A stretch of 64,000 nt of DNA from Novosphingobium sp. (GCA_024236215.1 JACKKX010000002.1:248001-312000); one strand, 5' to 3'; shown: positions 25,701 through 34,682, counted from the first letter of the stretch. Program-made: numbers and translations. The notes: a model not told the origin generated them from the sequence alone.

Positions 25701-25955
25701 GCGCTCAGGGGCCTGCCGATCCAGTTCAACGTCAACATCCGCGCGCCGTTCTACAAGCTGGTGACGACCTTCAAGGCGCTCTACGATCCCAATTTCATGC
25801 CCGATCCGCGAACGCTTGGCCTGATCGGCAAGGATGGCAAGCCGATGCCGCCCCCCGGTCCTCCGCCCGCGCAGCCCGCAACCGTGCCGCCAACCGCTCC
25901 CTTAAGCGGACGCGACCAGGATATTCAGCCTCCAGACAGCAGGAATGGCCTATGA
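22737..25955 (+). CDS. ydbH: YdbH-family envelope protein (AsmA-like intermembrane lipid transport)
   Basis: A 1072-residue protein of the AsmA-like group. With YhdP and TamB, E. coli YdbH is thought to form a bridge for phospholipid movement between the membranes. A Pro/Arg-rich cytoplasmic start (PPPRRRRRWPRRL) precedes one membrane anchor (about residues 28-42), after which the protein is periplasmic and rich in beta-strands. The conserved YdbH C-terminal domain spans about 880-1020 (FDQDGGHIVDGLLI, NVAYVGELTYKDLSAMGNLA, LKSLDYKRM-like LRSLDYKRMEV). A Pro-rich tail follows. The ATG at 22737 has GAGGA just upstream. It overlaps ynbE by four bases, and ydbL follows, the same order as in E. 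coli. Confidence 0.9.
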   Translation: MVEQSGDVAEIEEEAPPPRRRRRWPRRLALALLLILALGWFNRESIVDRIVSGQLKELGLPGRYTIESAGASRQVLTDIVIGDPAHPDLTVEKAVVEIEPRLGLPTVGKVTLVRPRLWGTVKDAKASFGSLDKVLFAKSEKPVGLPDMELELIDGRARLDTDWGPIGIKAEGKGNLRSGFSGVLAAIAPGLEGGGCKVERASLYGAITVKDARPGFSGPLRFRSASCPDKGAKLADVGVKLEVSSSEAFDALDGRFSLASGGFAWGGAQSKALSGSGQFGFRQDAMTANYRIEAKQLSSAFADAGSLSIEGIVRSRDGLARIEGEGTLGGKAIAPGRELDQTLAGLVQSGQGTFAAPMAAQVRSALRREAPASVLAASWLLRADADGTSLTVARAVLRGGSGADLLALSRVQLSSGQDGVPRLSGNLATGGAGLPHLEGRFERRRDGTGGARLTMAEYRAGDARVALPVLVLAQTPTGELGFSGRAELSGALPGGRIEGLTIPLDGNWSARRGLSAWRQCTPLRFSRFAFANLSLDSRELRLCPGTQGAIVRSGPGGMRIAAETQALNLSGKLGATPLRLVSGPVGLAWPGVMTARAIDLELGASADPSRLHLGEIHASLGQQISGTFASTEVRLGAVPLDVTEAQGLWSLVDGDLAVSQASLLLSDRQRDARFRPLVARDARLHLHGSDFTATAMLREPASDREVVEARIAHDMDDGRGHADLAVPGILFDKKLQPDTLSALALGVIANAQGKVTGSGRIEWTADRITSTGRFSTDGLDFAAAFGPTKGVSGTVEFTDLLGLVTAPDQRLKIAAINPGIEVGNGEVSFQLKGDNLLEVNGAHWPFLDGTLDLMPTRMVLGASEVRRYTLKVSGANAAKFVQQLELGNLSASGIFDGTLPLVFDQDGGHIVDGLLISRPPGGNVAYVGELTYKDLSAMGNLAFQALRSLDYKRMEVGLAGNLDGEIVTRVRFDGVSQGAGTKQNFATRALRGLPIQFNVNIRAPFYKLVTTFKALYDPNFMPDPRTLGLIGKDGKPMPPPGPPPAQPATVPPTAPLSGRDQDIQPPDSRNGL

Positions 25956-26224
25956 TCGCCCAGCAATTGACCAACCGCGCCGTGGCTGCGAATACCCGCA
26001 CCATGCAGGAACACGCTTCACGGCAAGGACGGTCGGCCCGGCGCCCGGTTTGGGCAATGGGCGTGTTGATGGGCGGCGCGCTGGCGCTCGGCGGGTGCAT
26101 TTCGGTAACTGCACCGGACAAGCCGATCGTGATCGAGCTCAACATCAACATCAAGCAGGAGGTCGTCTATCGATTGGCTGCCGATGCCGGCAACACCATC
26201 GAGGAACACGGCGACCTGTTCTGA
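25952..26224 (+). CDS. ynbE: YnbE-family outer-membrane lipoprotein
   Basis: A 90-residue lipoprotein. The signal peptide ends in the lipobox LGGC with Cys49, followed by ISVTAPDKPIVIELNINIKQEVVYRL, the conserved YnbE segment. In E. coli YnbE partners with YdbH in intermembrane lipid transport. The first ATG (25952) overlaps the ydbH stop (ATGA) and gives an unusually long n-region. Inner Met codons at residues 18 or 36 would give a more standard signal peptide, so the start is uncertain. AGGAA lies 8 bases before the first ATG. Confidence 0.87.
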   Translation: MIAQQLTNRAVAANTRTMQEHASRQGRSARRPVWAMGVLMGGALALGGCISVTAPDKPIVIELNINIKQEVVYRLAADAGNTIEEHGDLF

Positions 26225-26241
26225 GCTCTGGAGAAGTGACC

Positions 26242-26661
26242 ATGTTCGTGCCCAATGATCGCAACGCCCATCGCCCGCTGGCGCTGTTTGCCGGAGCGGC
26301 GGCGCTGGCCGCGCTGGCGCTTTCCGCCCCGGCCTCTGCGCAAAGCCGCGATCCGGCCTATGCCGCAGCGCGCGCCTCGGGCGCGGTGGGTGAGAAGACC
26401 GATGGCTACCTTGGCTATCCCTCCGCGCCCAGCGCCGAGGTGCGCAAGATGGCCGAAGACATCAATATCAAGCGCCGCGCGCTCTATGCCGACAAGGCCC
26501 AGGCCGCCGGGGCGACGATCGAGGACTATGCCTTCACCTCGGGCTGTCTGGCGATCGCCCGCACCGTAGCGGGCGAAAAGTATCAGGCCCCCGACGGTTC
26601 GTGGCACACCCGCACCAGCGAGCCGCCCCTGCGTGACAACCGCTGCCCTCCGGCCAGCTGA
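26242..26661 (+). CDS. ydbL: YdbL-family (DUF1318) periplasmic protein
   Basis: A 139-residue exported protein with a Sec signal (residues about 1-34, cleavage after ASAQS or APASA). The conserved core is GAVGEKTDGYLGYP ... EVRKMAEDINIKRRALYADKAQ, as in YdbL. E. coli YdbL is thought to act as a chaperone or regulator of the YdbH-YnbE bridge. Two cysteines (SGCLAIA and NRCPPAS) could form a disulfide. GGAGAAG lies 8 bases before the ATG at 26242. It is the last gene of the ydbH operon and is followed by a strong terminator. Confidence 0.88.
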   Translation: MFVPNDRNAHRPLALFAGAAALAALALSAPASAQSRDPAYAAARASGAVGEKTDGYLGYPSAPSAEVRKMAEDINIKRRALYADKAQAAGATIEDYAFTSGCLAIARTVAGEKYQAPDGSWHTRTSEPPLRDNRCPPAS

Positions 26662-26684
26662 GCCGTCTGCAATTGCCAATCGGC

Positions 26685-26719
26685 AAGGCCCCCGCGCTTC
26701 CCTGGCGCGGGGGCCTTTT
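26685..26719 (+). terminator. Rho-independent terminator after ydbL
   Basis: AAGGCCCCCGCG (26685-26696) pairs with CGCGGGGGCC (26706-26715) around a 9-base loop and is followed by TTTT. Confidence 0.92.
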
Positions 26720-26748
26720 CGCATCTGCGAACAGAACCGGTGCGGGCG

Positions 26749-26776
26749 GTTGACTCAGGTGCGGGGGCTGCTAAGG
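26749..26776 (+). promoter_or_regulatory. Predicted promoter of the F0 ATP synthase operon
   Basis: GTTGAC (26749-26754), a 16-base spacer and CTAAGG (26771-26776) are followed by GGGCGGC, as in the S1, S6 and tRNA-Ala promoters. The atpI start lies about 100 bases downstream; nothing else is seen in that leader. Confidence 0.5.
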
Positions 26777-26877
26777 GGGCGGCGCGCCGGACCCCGTCCT
26801 TTCTGGACGATGTCTGGCGTGCGAGTTTTTCCGGTCGGTTGAGCCCATCCGGGCAGGGCCACAAGCAGGGTATTCGC

Positions 26878-27192
26878 GTGACGAATTCGAGCGGACATGG
26901 CGGCGGGGACGAACTCGACCGCAGGATCGCCGAAGCGCAGGCGAAGCACGAGCGCGGAATCACCGCAGCCGAAGGCCGGGCGGAAACGCGCGGCTGGGCC
27001 GTGGGGATCGAGTTCGTCGGAACCGTGCTGGTGAGCGGGTTCATCGGCTGGGCGATCGATAACTGGGCGGGTTTGGGTTCGCGCCCGTGGGGTCTGGTCG
27101 TCATGCTGGTGCTCGGCTTTGCCGCCGGAACGCGCCGCGCGATGCAGACATCCGCGGAATTTGATACCGATCCCGGCAATGACCCGGCGTAA
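26878..27192 (+). CDS. atpI: AtpI-like ATP synthase accessory protein
   Basis: A 104-residue protein at the head of the F0 operon. A polar N-terminal half (GGGDELDRRIAEAQAKHERG) is followed by two hydrophobic segments (about 42-60 and 66-84) with GFIGWAIDNW, typical of alphaproteobacterial AtpI/AtpZ proteins that help c-ring assembly or Mg/Ca transport. The start is taken as GTG at 26878 because similarity begins there; a longer ATG reading from 26740 would start inside the promoter. A weak CAGGG is the only ribosome binding site candidate. atpB follows after 10 bases. Confidence 0.85.
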   Translation: MTNSSGHGGGDELDRRIAEAQAKHERGITAAEGRAETRGWAVGIEFVGTVLVSGFIGWAIDNWAGLGSRPWGLVVMLVLGFAAGTRRAMQTSAEFDTDPGNDPA

Positions 27193-27202
27193 GGAAACCT
27201 AG

Positions 27203-27952
27203 ATGGCCAATCCGATGGAGCAGTTTGCGGTCGAAACGATCAAGCCGCTGGAAGTGGCTGGATACGACGTTTCGTTCACCAACAGCTCGCTGTGGATGCT
27301 GATCGCGCTGGCGACTGTTTCGGCCTTCCTGTTCGTGGGCACCTGGCGCCCGCAGCTGGTGCCGGGGCGCTGGCAGGCAGCGACCGAATATCTCTATGAT
27401 TTCGTGCGCAAGATGCTCGATGAAAACGTCGGTCCCGAAGGGCGCCGGTTTGCGCCGCTGATCTTCTCGATCTTCATCTTCGTGCTGGCCTGCAACCTGC
27501 TGGGCCTGATCCCCTGGATCCACGCCTTTACCCCCACCAGCCACATCTCGGTCACGCTCGGCCTGGCGCTGATCGTGTTCGTGACTGTTTGCGTGGTGGG
27601 CTTCGCGCGCCACGGGCTGCACTTTTTCGCGCTGTTCTGGCCGCACGGATCGGGGATCGTGCTGGGGGCGTTCGTGTTCGTGATCGAGTTCCTCTCGTTC
27701 CTGTCGCGCCCGTTCACGCTCGCCATCCGACTGTTCGCCAACATGACCGCCGGGCACGTGCTGCTGAAGGTGTTCGGCACCTTCGTGGTCGCGCTGGGTT
27801 CGTTCGGGGCGCTGCCCTATGTCTTCGGGATCCTGCCGCTGGGAGTGAACATCGCGCTGACCGCGCTCGAGGTTCTGATCGCGGTGGTCCAGGCCTACGT
27901 TTTCGCTTTGCTGGCCTCGCTCTATCTCAACGACGCCATCAACCTTCACTGA
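27203..27952 (+). CDS. atpB: ATP synthase F0 subunit a
   Basis: Subunit a forms the proton half-channels beside the c-ring. The 249-residue membrane protein has about six hydrophobic segments. The key segment FTLAIRLFANMTAGHVLLK holds the essential Arg of the family. The N-terminal MEQFAVETIKPLEVAGYDVSF matches alphaproteobacterial AtpB. AAGGAAACC precedes the ATG at 27203. It is followed by atpE after 39 bases. Confidence 0.97.
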   Translation: MANPMEQFAVETIKPLEVAGYDVSFTNSSLWMLIALATVSAFLFVGTWRPQLVPGRWQAATEYLYDFVRKMLDENVGPEGRRFAPLIFSIFIFVLACNLLGLIPWIHAFTPTSHISVTLGLALIVFVTVCVVGFARHGLHFFALFWPHGSGIVLGAFVFVIEFLSFLSRPFTLAIRLFANMTAGHVLLKVFGTFVVALGSFGALPYVFGILPLGVNIALTALEVLIAVVQAYVFALLASLYLNDAINLH

Positions 27953-27991
27953 TTTCGACAACCACACACTTTTCTAGCAAGGGAATTCATC

Positions 27992-28216
27992 ATGGACGCT
28001 GCATCTGCCAAGCTCATCGGTGCCGGTCTCGCCGCTGTTGGCGCCGGTCTCGCCGCTATCGGCGTGGGCTCGATCTTCGGCCAGTACCTCAACGGTGCGG
28101 TCCGCAACCCCGAAGCCGACGCCAAGATGGGCGGCCGCCTGATCTTCGGCTTCGCGGTGACCGAAGCTCTCGGCCTGATCGCGGCGGTCGTCGCGCTCGC
28201 TCTCGCCTTCTCCTGA
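27992..28216 (+). CDS. atpE: ATP synthase F0 subunit c
   Basis: The 74-residue proteolipid forms the rotating c-ring. It is two hydrophobic helices joined by the polar loop NGAVRNPEADAKM. The proton-carrying carboxylate is Glu58 in GFAVTEALGL. The Gly/Ala pattern of helix 1 is typical. A long gap (62 bases) separates it from the b' gene. Confidence 0.97.
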   Translation: MDAASAKLIGAGLAAVGAGLAAIGVGSIFGQYLNGAVRNPEADAKMGGRLIFGFAVTEALGLIAAVVALALAFS

Positions 28217-28278
28217 TTGTGGCTGTCGGCTGCTGATCGCGGCCGGCATCCCAACCGCACGTCGAGGCAGGGACCACG

Positions 28279-28761
28279 ATGCCCCAGTTCGATTTCGCGC
28301 ACGTATTCTGGCCCCAGGTGGCCTGGCTCGCGGTGTTCTTCGCCGTGCTCTACTTTGGCGTGGTCCGTCTGACCCTGCCCAAGCTGGGCAAGGTGATGGG
28401 AGAGCGCGAGGACAAGATCTCGGGCGATCTGTCGGCGGCCAAGGTCGCCAAGGATGCCGCCGACGAGGTTGACGCGCGCTACCACGCCGACATGAACGCC
28501 TCGCGCGAGGACGCCCGCAAGGCGATCGCCGATGCCAAGGCCAAGGCCGCCAAAGCCAGCGAAAAGAGCCTCGCCAAGGCTACCGCCAGTGCCGAGGCCG
28601 AGCTTGCCGAAGCCGAGGCGCGCATCGCCGCGGCAGTCGATGCGGCGCAAGGCGCGCTGCGCGATGCGGCTGCCGAAAGCGCCCAGGCGATCGTCGCCAA
28701 GCTGACCGGCGGCGAGCCCACGCTCGATGCGGCCAAGGCCAGCGTCGCCGCGCATTTCTGA
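28279..28761 (+). CDS. atpG: ATP synthase F0 subunit b'
   Basis: A 160-residue peripheral-stalk subunit. One membrane helix (about 10-30, FWPQVAWLAVFFAVLYFGVV) is followed by a long Ala/Glu/Lys-rich coiled coil. The duplicated and diverged b' and b genes in tandem are typical of alphaproteobacteria and phototrophs. The symbol atpG is used for b' in these bacteria (also written atpF2); it is not the gamma subunit. Confidence 0.92.
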   Translation: MPQFDFAHVFWPQVAWLAVFFAVLYFGVVRLTLPKLGKVMGEREDKISGDLSAAKVAKDAADEVDARYHADMNASREDARKAIADAKAKAAKASEKSLAKATASAEAELAEAEARIAAAVDAAQGALRDAAAESAQAIVAKLTGGEPTLDAAKASVAAHF

Positions 28762-28774
28762 GGGACAGGGAACG

Positions 28775-29323
28775 ATGATCTCCACTCTTCTCTTTCTTTC
28801 CGAAGCCGCCGAAGGCGCGGAACACGCCGAGCATGCCGAAGCGACCCTGCTGGGGCTGGGCCCCGAAGGCTGGGTTTATGCCGGGATCACGCTGTTCTTC
28901 CTGATTGCGATTTTCGGGGCCAAGGCGCACCGGCAGCTGCTTGGCGCGCTCGATGCCCAGATCGCGGAAACCCGCAAGTCGCTCGACGAGGCGGCGGCAA
29001 TCCGCGGCGAAGCCGAAGCGCTGCTGGCCTCGGCCAAGAAGCAGCAGGCTGCCAGCGCCAAGGAAGCGGCCGAAATTCTTGAGCATGCCCAGCATGAAGC
29101 CGAGGCGATCGTCGCCAAGGCCAAGGCTGACACCGCCGATCTGGTCGCCCGCCGCGCGAAAATGGCGCAGGACAAGATCGGCGCCGCCGAACGCGCTGCG
29201 GTCGATGCCCTGCGTGCCAAGACCGCCGAAGCGGCCACCGGCGCCGCGCGCGGACTGATCGCAGCCCAGCATGACGCCAAGGCAGACAAGAGCCTGGTCG
29301 ACGAGGCGATCGCCGGGCTCTGA
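28775..29323 (+). CDS. atpF: ATP synthase F0 subunit b
   Basis: A 182-residue peripheral-stalk subunit. A His/Glu/Ala-rich N-terminus (EAAEGAEHAEHAEA) precedes one membrane helix (about 30-50) and a long coiled coil rich in Ala, Glu and Lys. The ATG at 28775 (MISTLLFLSEA) is 13 bases after the b' stop. A reading from 28727 would overlap b' and is rejected. It is the last gene of the F0 operon; no F1 genes are in the window. Confidence 0.94.
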   Translation: MISTLLFLSEAAEGAEHAEHAEATLLGLGPEGWVYAGITLFFLIAIFGAKAHRQLLGALDAQIAETRKSLDEAAAIRGEAEALLASAKKQQAASAKEAAEILEHAQHEAEAIVAKAKADTADLVARRAKMAQDKIGAAERAAVDALRAKTAEAATGAARGLIAAQHDAKADKSLVDEAIAGL

Positions 29324-29352
29324 ACCGGATTACCAGCTTGGAGAGGGGGAAG

Positions 29353-29379
29353 GGGCGGTCCACAAGGGCCGCCCTTCTT
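29353..29379. terminator. Rho-independent terminator after the F0 operon
   Basis: GGGCGGTCC (29353-29361), the loop acaa and GGGCCGCCC (29366-29374) form a 9-bp stem with one wobble pair, followed by TTCTT. The convergent oxidoreductase gene ends 5 bases further on. Confidence 0.85.
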
Positions 29380-29383
29380 CGTT

Positions 29384-30358
29384 TCAGGGAACCAGCACGA
29401 CTTTCCCCACGATCTCGCGCCGGTCCATCGCCGCGAAGGCTTCGTGCCAGCGTTCAAGCGGCAGCACCCGGTCGATATGGGGGTGGAGCCGTCCCGCAGC
29501 CGCCATCGCGTTCACCGCTTCGCGGATTGCCTGCCCACGCTCGGGAAAGCGGCGGGCATATTCGCCCGCGCGCACGCCGACGATCGCGAAGCCCTTGATC
29601 AGCGGGATATTGGTTGAAATCTCCGCAATCCGCCCACCGGCAAAACCGATGACCAGCAGCTTGCCGCCAAAGGCGACGCAGCGGGTGCTCTCGTCGAAAA
29701 TGTCGCCGCCAACCGGATCGAACACCAGATCACACAGCTCCCCGCCGGTGATTTCGGCCACAGCCTCGCGGAACCGGCCCTGGGCCAGCAGCACCGCGTC
29801 GGGTTGGCAGGCCGCCGCGAGAGCCCCGAGCTTTTCCGGCGATCCGCTGGCCGCGATCACTTTCGCCCCCAGTGCCTTGGCCAGATCGCAGGCAGCAAGG
29901 CCAACCCCGCCGCTGGCGCCGTGGACCAGCACCCATTGCCCGGCTTTCAAGCCGCCCTGTTCGACCAGCGCGGTCCAGGCCGTGCCATAGGCCGCGCCAA
30001 GCGCGGCGGCAGTGACAAAGTCCAGCCCGTCGGGGATCGGGCGCAGCGCAGTGGGAGGCAAACTGGCATATTCGGCAAAAGCGCCGGTCTTGTTCCCGCC
30101 CATCACCCGGTCAAGGGGCCTGAACGGCCCATCTGGATCGGCCGCGATCACCTCTCCTGCCAGTTCGAGCCCCGCAACGAAGGGCAGCTCGGGCTTGGCC
30201 TGATAGAGACCGCGGGTCATCAAGAGGTCGGGAAAGTTGAGCGAGGCCGCGCGGATCCGCACCAGCACTTCGCCCGCGCGCCGTTCCGGCATGGCGACTT
30301 CCGCCAGCTCCACGCCCGAAAGATCGGGCGAGAGCCTATGGACGAGCAGTGCCTTCAC
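29384..30358 (-). CDS. Zinc-independent NAD(P)H:quinone oxidoreductase (MDR family)
   Basis: A 324-residue medium-chain reductase of the quinone oxidoreductase/zeta-crystallin type. It has the GroES-like N-terminal domain (GEVLVRIRAASLNFPDLLMTRG, FVAGLELAGEVIA) and the Rossmann nucleotide motif HGASGGVGLAA. No catalytic zinc cysteine is seen in the usual place. It probably reduces quinones or alpha,beta-unsaturated carbonyls with NADPH. The GTG at 30358 (VKALLVH) is preferred; an earlier start at 30412 would overlap gloB. It lies 5 bases from the gloB stop, so the two form an operon, perhaps for handling reactive carbonyls. Confidence 0.85.
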   Translation of the reverse strand: MKALLVHRLSPDLSGVELAEVAMPERRAGEVLVRIRAASLNFPDLLMTRGLYQAKPELPFVAGLELAGEVIAADPDGPFRPLDRVMGGNKTGAFAEYASLPPTALRPIPDGLDFVTAAALGAAYGTAWTALVEQGGLKAGQWVLVHGASGGVGLAACDLAKALGAKVIAASGSPEKLGALAAACQPDAVLLAQGRFREAVAEITGGELCDLVFDPVGGDIFDESTRCVAFGGKLLVIGFAGGRIAEISTNIPLIKGFAIVGVRAGEYARRFPERGQAIREAVNAMAAAGRLHPHIDRVLPLERWHEAFAAMDRREIVGKVVLVP

Positions 30359-30362
30359 GCGG

Positions 30363-31121
30363 TCAGAAGGTGTCCTTGGCCGCGCGCAGGGCGGCAAAGG
30401 TCGCCACCGCATCGTCGCCGCCCCACCGTTCGCGCATGGCGGGATCGTCGGCGCGCAGGAAGGGGTTGGTGGCGAGCTCGCGCTCCATCAGGGCCGGAAC
30501 GGTCGGCTCTCCGGCGGTGCGGCGCGCGGCGATCTCTTCAGCATAGGCGGCAAGCAGCGGATTGCCGGGATCGGCATGGAGCGCAAAGCGAGCGTTGGAC
30601 TGGGTGTATTCGTGCGCGCAATAGATCAATGTGGCCGGGGGCAGGGTTTTCAGCCGGGCAAGGCTGGCCCAGAACTGCTCGGCTGTCCCCTCGAACATCC
30701 GCCCGCAGCCCAGCGCGAACAGCGCGTCGCCGGTAAAGGCGATCCCGGCTTGCGGCAGATGATAGGCGACGTGGCCCTTGGTGTGCCCGCCAACGTCGAT
30801 CACCTCGACCTCATAGGTGCCCAGCATGAAGCGCTCACCGCCGCCAACCGCGCGATCGACCCCGTAGATCGGAAAGCCTTCGTTGGCGGGGGCGGTGATG
30901 GTGCAGCCGGTGGCGGCCTTGATCGCCTCGTTCCCACCGGCATGGTCGGGGTGCCAGTGCGTGTTCCAGATCTGGGTGATCCGCCAGCCTTTCAGCTCGG
31001 CCTGGCGTAGGTATTCCGGCCCGTCGGGCGTGTCGATGCACACCGTCTCACCGCTGGCGGGATCGTGCAGCAGATAGCCGTAGTTATCGCTGAGACAGGG
31101 GAACTGGTGGATTTCAAGCAT
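30363..31121 (-). CDS. gloB: Hydroxyacylglutathione hydrolase (glyoxalase II)
   Basis: GloB hydrolyses S-lactoylglutathione to lactate and glutathione, the second step of methylglyoxal detoxification. The 252 residues carry the two-metal motif THWHPDH (His55, His57, Asp59, His60), GHTKGH, FTGDALFALGCGRMFEGT and CAHEYT, the last being the glutathione-binding end. The start MLEIHQFPCLSDNYGY matches the family, and GGGAGA lies 7 bases before the ATG at 31121. Confidence 0.95.
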   Translation of the reverse strand: MLEIHQFPCLSDNYGYLLHDPASGETVCIDTPDGPEYLRQAELKGWRITQIWNTHWHPDHAGGNEAIKAATGCTITAPANEGFPIYGVDRAVGGGERFMLGTYEVEVIDVGGHTKGHVAYHLPQAGIAFTGDALFALGCGRMFEGTAEQFWASLARLKTLPPATLIYCAHEYTQSNARFALHADPGNPLLAAYAEEIAARRTAGEPTVPALMERELATNPFLRADDPAMRERWGGDDAVATFAALRAAKDTF

Positions 31122-31140
31122 GGATGTCTCCCGCCCCGCA

Positions 31141-31168
31141 GCATAGCCGCTTTGCCGCAAAGCAAAAG
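31141..31168 (-). promoter_or_regulatory. Tentative promoter of gloB
   Basis: On the minus strand CTTTTG (31168-31163), a 16-base spacer and CTATGC (31146-31141) lie 20 bases before the gloB start. It is a weaker match to the recurring motif. The rest of 31122-31228 shows no gene. Confidence 0.3.
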
Positions 31169-31228
31169 CCCGCCTTGTCAAAACCGGGGCAGCCCGGCAC
31201 ATCAATTCGCGGAACCGAGGAGAGGATA

Positions 31229-31660
31229 ATGGACGATCTGGCAGAACGGCGCATGCAGGTGGTGCGCGATCACATGCGGCTTGAATGCGAGCTTGATTTC
31301 GAGGCCGTGCTCGAAACCTTCGCGCACCCGCGCTACGAGATCAACGGTGATGCCATGGTGTTCGATGGTCGCGACGAGGTGATGCGCTATTTCGAATCCT
31401 CGCGCACCCCGTTTCCCGATCAGGGCAACGAGCTGATCTCGATCGCCCACGCCGGGGACAATGTGCATATCGAAATGTACCTGACCGGCACCCATCTGGG
31501 GCCGCTCAAGGTGGGAGACCAGGTGGTGCCGCCCACCGGCAAGAGCTTCAAGGTGCGCATGGCCGGGGTGTTCCAGTTCGCTCCCGGCAGCGACAAGATC
31601 GTTTGTGAGCGGCCCTATGTCGATCCGGCGCAGATCGCGCGGCAGCTTGGCCTGGGCTGA
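31229..31660 (+). CDS. SnoaL-like (NTF2-fold) protein
   Basis: A 143-residue single-domain protein of the SnoaL/NTF2-like superfamily, whose members are small cyclases, isomerases or ligand binders. It shows RDHMRLECELDFEAVLETFAHPRYEI, RDEVMRYFESSRTPFPDQ and the C-terminal strand RMAGVFQFAPGSDKIVCERPYVD. The function is not known. The ATG at 31229 has GAGGAGAGG just upstream. The gene is monocistronic and convergent with rpsA. Confidence 0.8.
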   Translation: MDDLAERRMQVVRDHMRLECELDFEAVLETFAHPRYEINGDAMVFDGRDEVMRYFESSRTPFPDQGNELISIAHAGDNVHIEMYLTGTHLGPLKVGDQVVPPTGKSFKVRMAGVFQFAPGSDKIVCERPYVDPAQIARQLGLG

Positions 31661-31682
31661 TCCTCGCGGGTAGCGGAATGCA

Positions 31683-31716
31683 AAAGGCCCGCCCGGATCG
31701 CTCCGGGCGGGCCTTT
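31683..31716. terminator. Bidirectional rho-independent terminator (SnoaL-like gene / rpsA)
   Basis: A perfect 15-bp stem (31683-31697 with 31702-31716) around the loop tcgc starts with AAA and ends with TTT, so it can end transcripts from both convergent genes; on the minus strand it is followed by TTTTG. Confidence 0.93.
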
Positions 31717-31741
31717 GATTGCGCGCAAAAGGCGCGAAGGA

Positions 31742-33451
<1,710 letters not shown>

Positions 33452-33616
33452 AGGGTGAGTTTCCTCGTATCAATGTTTCCGGCCAGGCGGTTGTTTCCGC
33501 CGGTCTTTCTCCGCCGCGGCACCATTGCCTTGGCGGGCCAAGAGGCCGCTGTGCCGCGCGGGCCGAATGCCATGCACGGCGCCTTTTCCGGGCCGGGGCC
33601 CGGGAAGACCGGCGGC

Positions 33617-33645
33617 CCCTAGGCCAGGGGGCGAGGAAAAGCAAG
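33617..33645 (-). promoter_or_regulatory. Predicted promoter of rpsA
   Basis: On the minus strand CTTGCT (33645-33640), a 17-base spacer and CTAGGG (33622-33617) are followed by GCCGCC, almost the same as the promoter of rpsF. The leader between it and rpsA holds several GC-rich hairpins and no gene. Confidence 0.55.
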
Positions 33646-33653
33646 GAAATAGG

Positions 33654-34001
33654 CTAGATCGACGGCTTGTAGCCGGGCCGTTGCAGCGTGACCATGTAGT
33701 CGGCCAGTTCACGCACCCGGGCACGATCGACCGTGAAGTTCATCGCCTCGGGGTAATTGTGCGAATCGCGCAGGAAAGTGCGCAGGGTGATCGCGGTCAG
33801 CCCCGGCTGGTTGGCAATGTCGTCCCACGGGGGTGCCTCGGGGTTGGGGGAGGTCGCATTGGCGGCGATCCCATGGCAGGCCGCGCAGTGGGTCTGGGCA
33901 AAGGCCAGCCCGCGTTGGGCCCGCTTTGACAGCGCTGGAGGCTGAGTGGCCGCAGTGGCGATAACCAGCGCAGCAAGTGCGATCAGGGGAAGACGGGACA
34001 T
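33654..34001 (-). CDS. Small exported c-type cytochrome
   Basis: A 115-residue monohaem cytochrome. A signal peptide (residues about 1-20) precedes the haem motif CAACH (Cys39, Cys42, His43), and a Met in NYPEAMNF is a likely sixth ligand. It resembles class I cytochromes with a final YMVTLQ helix. The electron partner is unknown. The ATG at 34001 lacks a clear ribosome binding site, and a predicted -10 box ends 7 bases upstream (34009), which suggests a leaderless transcript. Confidence 0.9.
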   Translation of the reverse strand: MSRLPLIALAALVIATAATQPPALSKRAQRGLAFAQTHCAACHGIAANATSPNPEAPPWDDIANQPGLTAITLRTFLRDSHNYPEAMNFTVDRARVRELADYMVTLQRPGYKPSI

Positions 34002-34008
34002 GGCGTCA

Positions 34009-34037
34009 GCCTAACACCGGGCCGCGCGTGCGAGCAA
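34009..34037 (-). promoter_or_regulatory. Predicted promoter of the cytochrome c gene
   Basis: On the minus strand TTGCTC (34037-34032), a 17-base spacer and TTAGGC (34014-34009) place the transcription start at or next to the ATG at 34001. Confidence 0.42.
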
Positions 34038-34682
34038 CTAGGCGCTGCGATTTTCGGGTAAGGCGGCAGCTTTGGTCCGGGCGATTTCGATAGCCGCAGC
34101 GATCGCGGCTTCGCGCGGGAGGTCCGAGGTATCGAGCAGCACCGCATCGCTCGCGGCCACCAGCGGGGCTTCGGCGCGGGTACGGTCGCGCCGGTCGCGG
34201 GCCTCAAGATCGGCGGCGATCTCGGCCAGAGAAACCGCGCGGCCCGCCGCCTGCATTTCCCTGAAGCGCCGCTCGGCCCGCGCCGGGACCGAGGCGACGA
34301 CGAACAGCTTCACTTCGGCCTCGGGCGCGATGACGGTGCCGATGTCGCGCCCATCGAGCACCGCGCCGCCTTCCTGAAGGGCAAAGGCGCGTTGGCGTTC
34401 GTAGAGGGCCTGGCGCACGCCGGGATGGACCGAAACCCGGCTGGCCAGGCCGCCGGTCGCTTCGCTGCGCAGCTCGGGATCGGCCAGCAGGCTGTCGGGA
34501 AAGGCGCAGGCGGCAAGGGCATCTGCAGGATCGTCGGGATTGCCCCCTTGCACGGCGCATTGCCGCCCGACCGCGCGGTAGAGCAATCCGGTGTCGAGAT
34601 GCGGCAGCGCGAAATGGGCGGCTAGCGCCCTGGCGATGGTGCCCTTGCCCGAGGCAGTGGGTCCATCGACCGCGACGATCAC
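34038..34682 (-). CDS. cmk: Cytidylate kinase
   Basis: Cmk phosphorylates CMP and dCMP. The 214 residues start (V)[14 protein letters not shown], with the P-loop at 7-15, then [12 protein letters not shown] and [14 protein letters not shown] of the family. The start is GTG at 34682, overlapping the aroA stop by four bases (GTGA), so aroA and cmk are coupled. Confidence 0.96.
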   Translation of the reverse strand: MIVAVDGPTASGKGTIARALAAHFALPHLDTGLLYRAVGRQCAVQGGNPDDPADALAACAFPDSLLADPELRSEATGGLASRVSVHPGVRQALYERQRAFALQEGGAVLDGRDIGTVIAPEAEVKLFVVASVPARAERRFREMQAAGRAVSLAEIAADLEARDRRDRTRAEAPLVAASDAVLLDTSDLPREAAIAAAIEIARTKAAALPENRSA

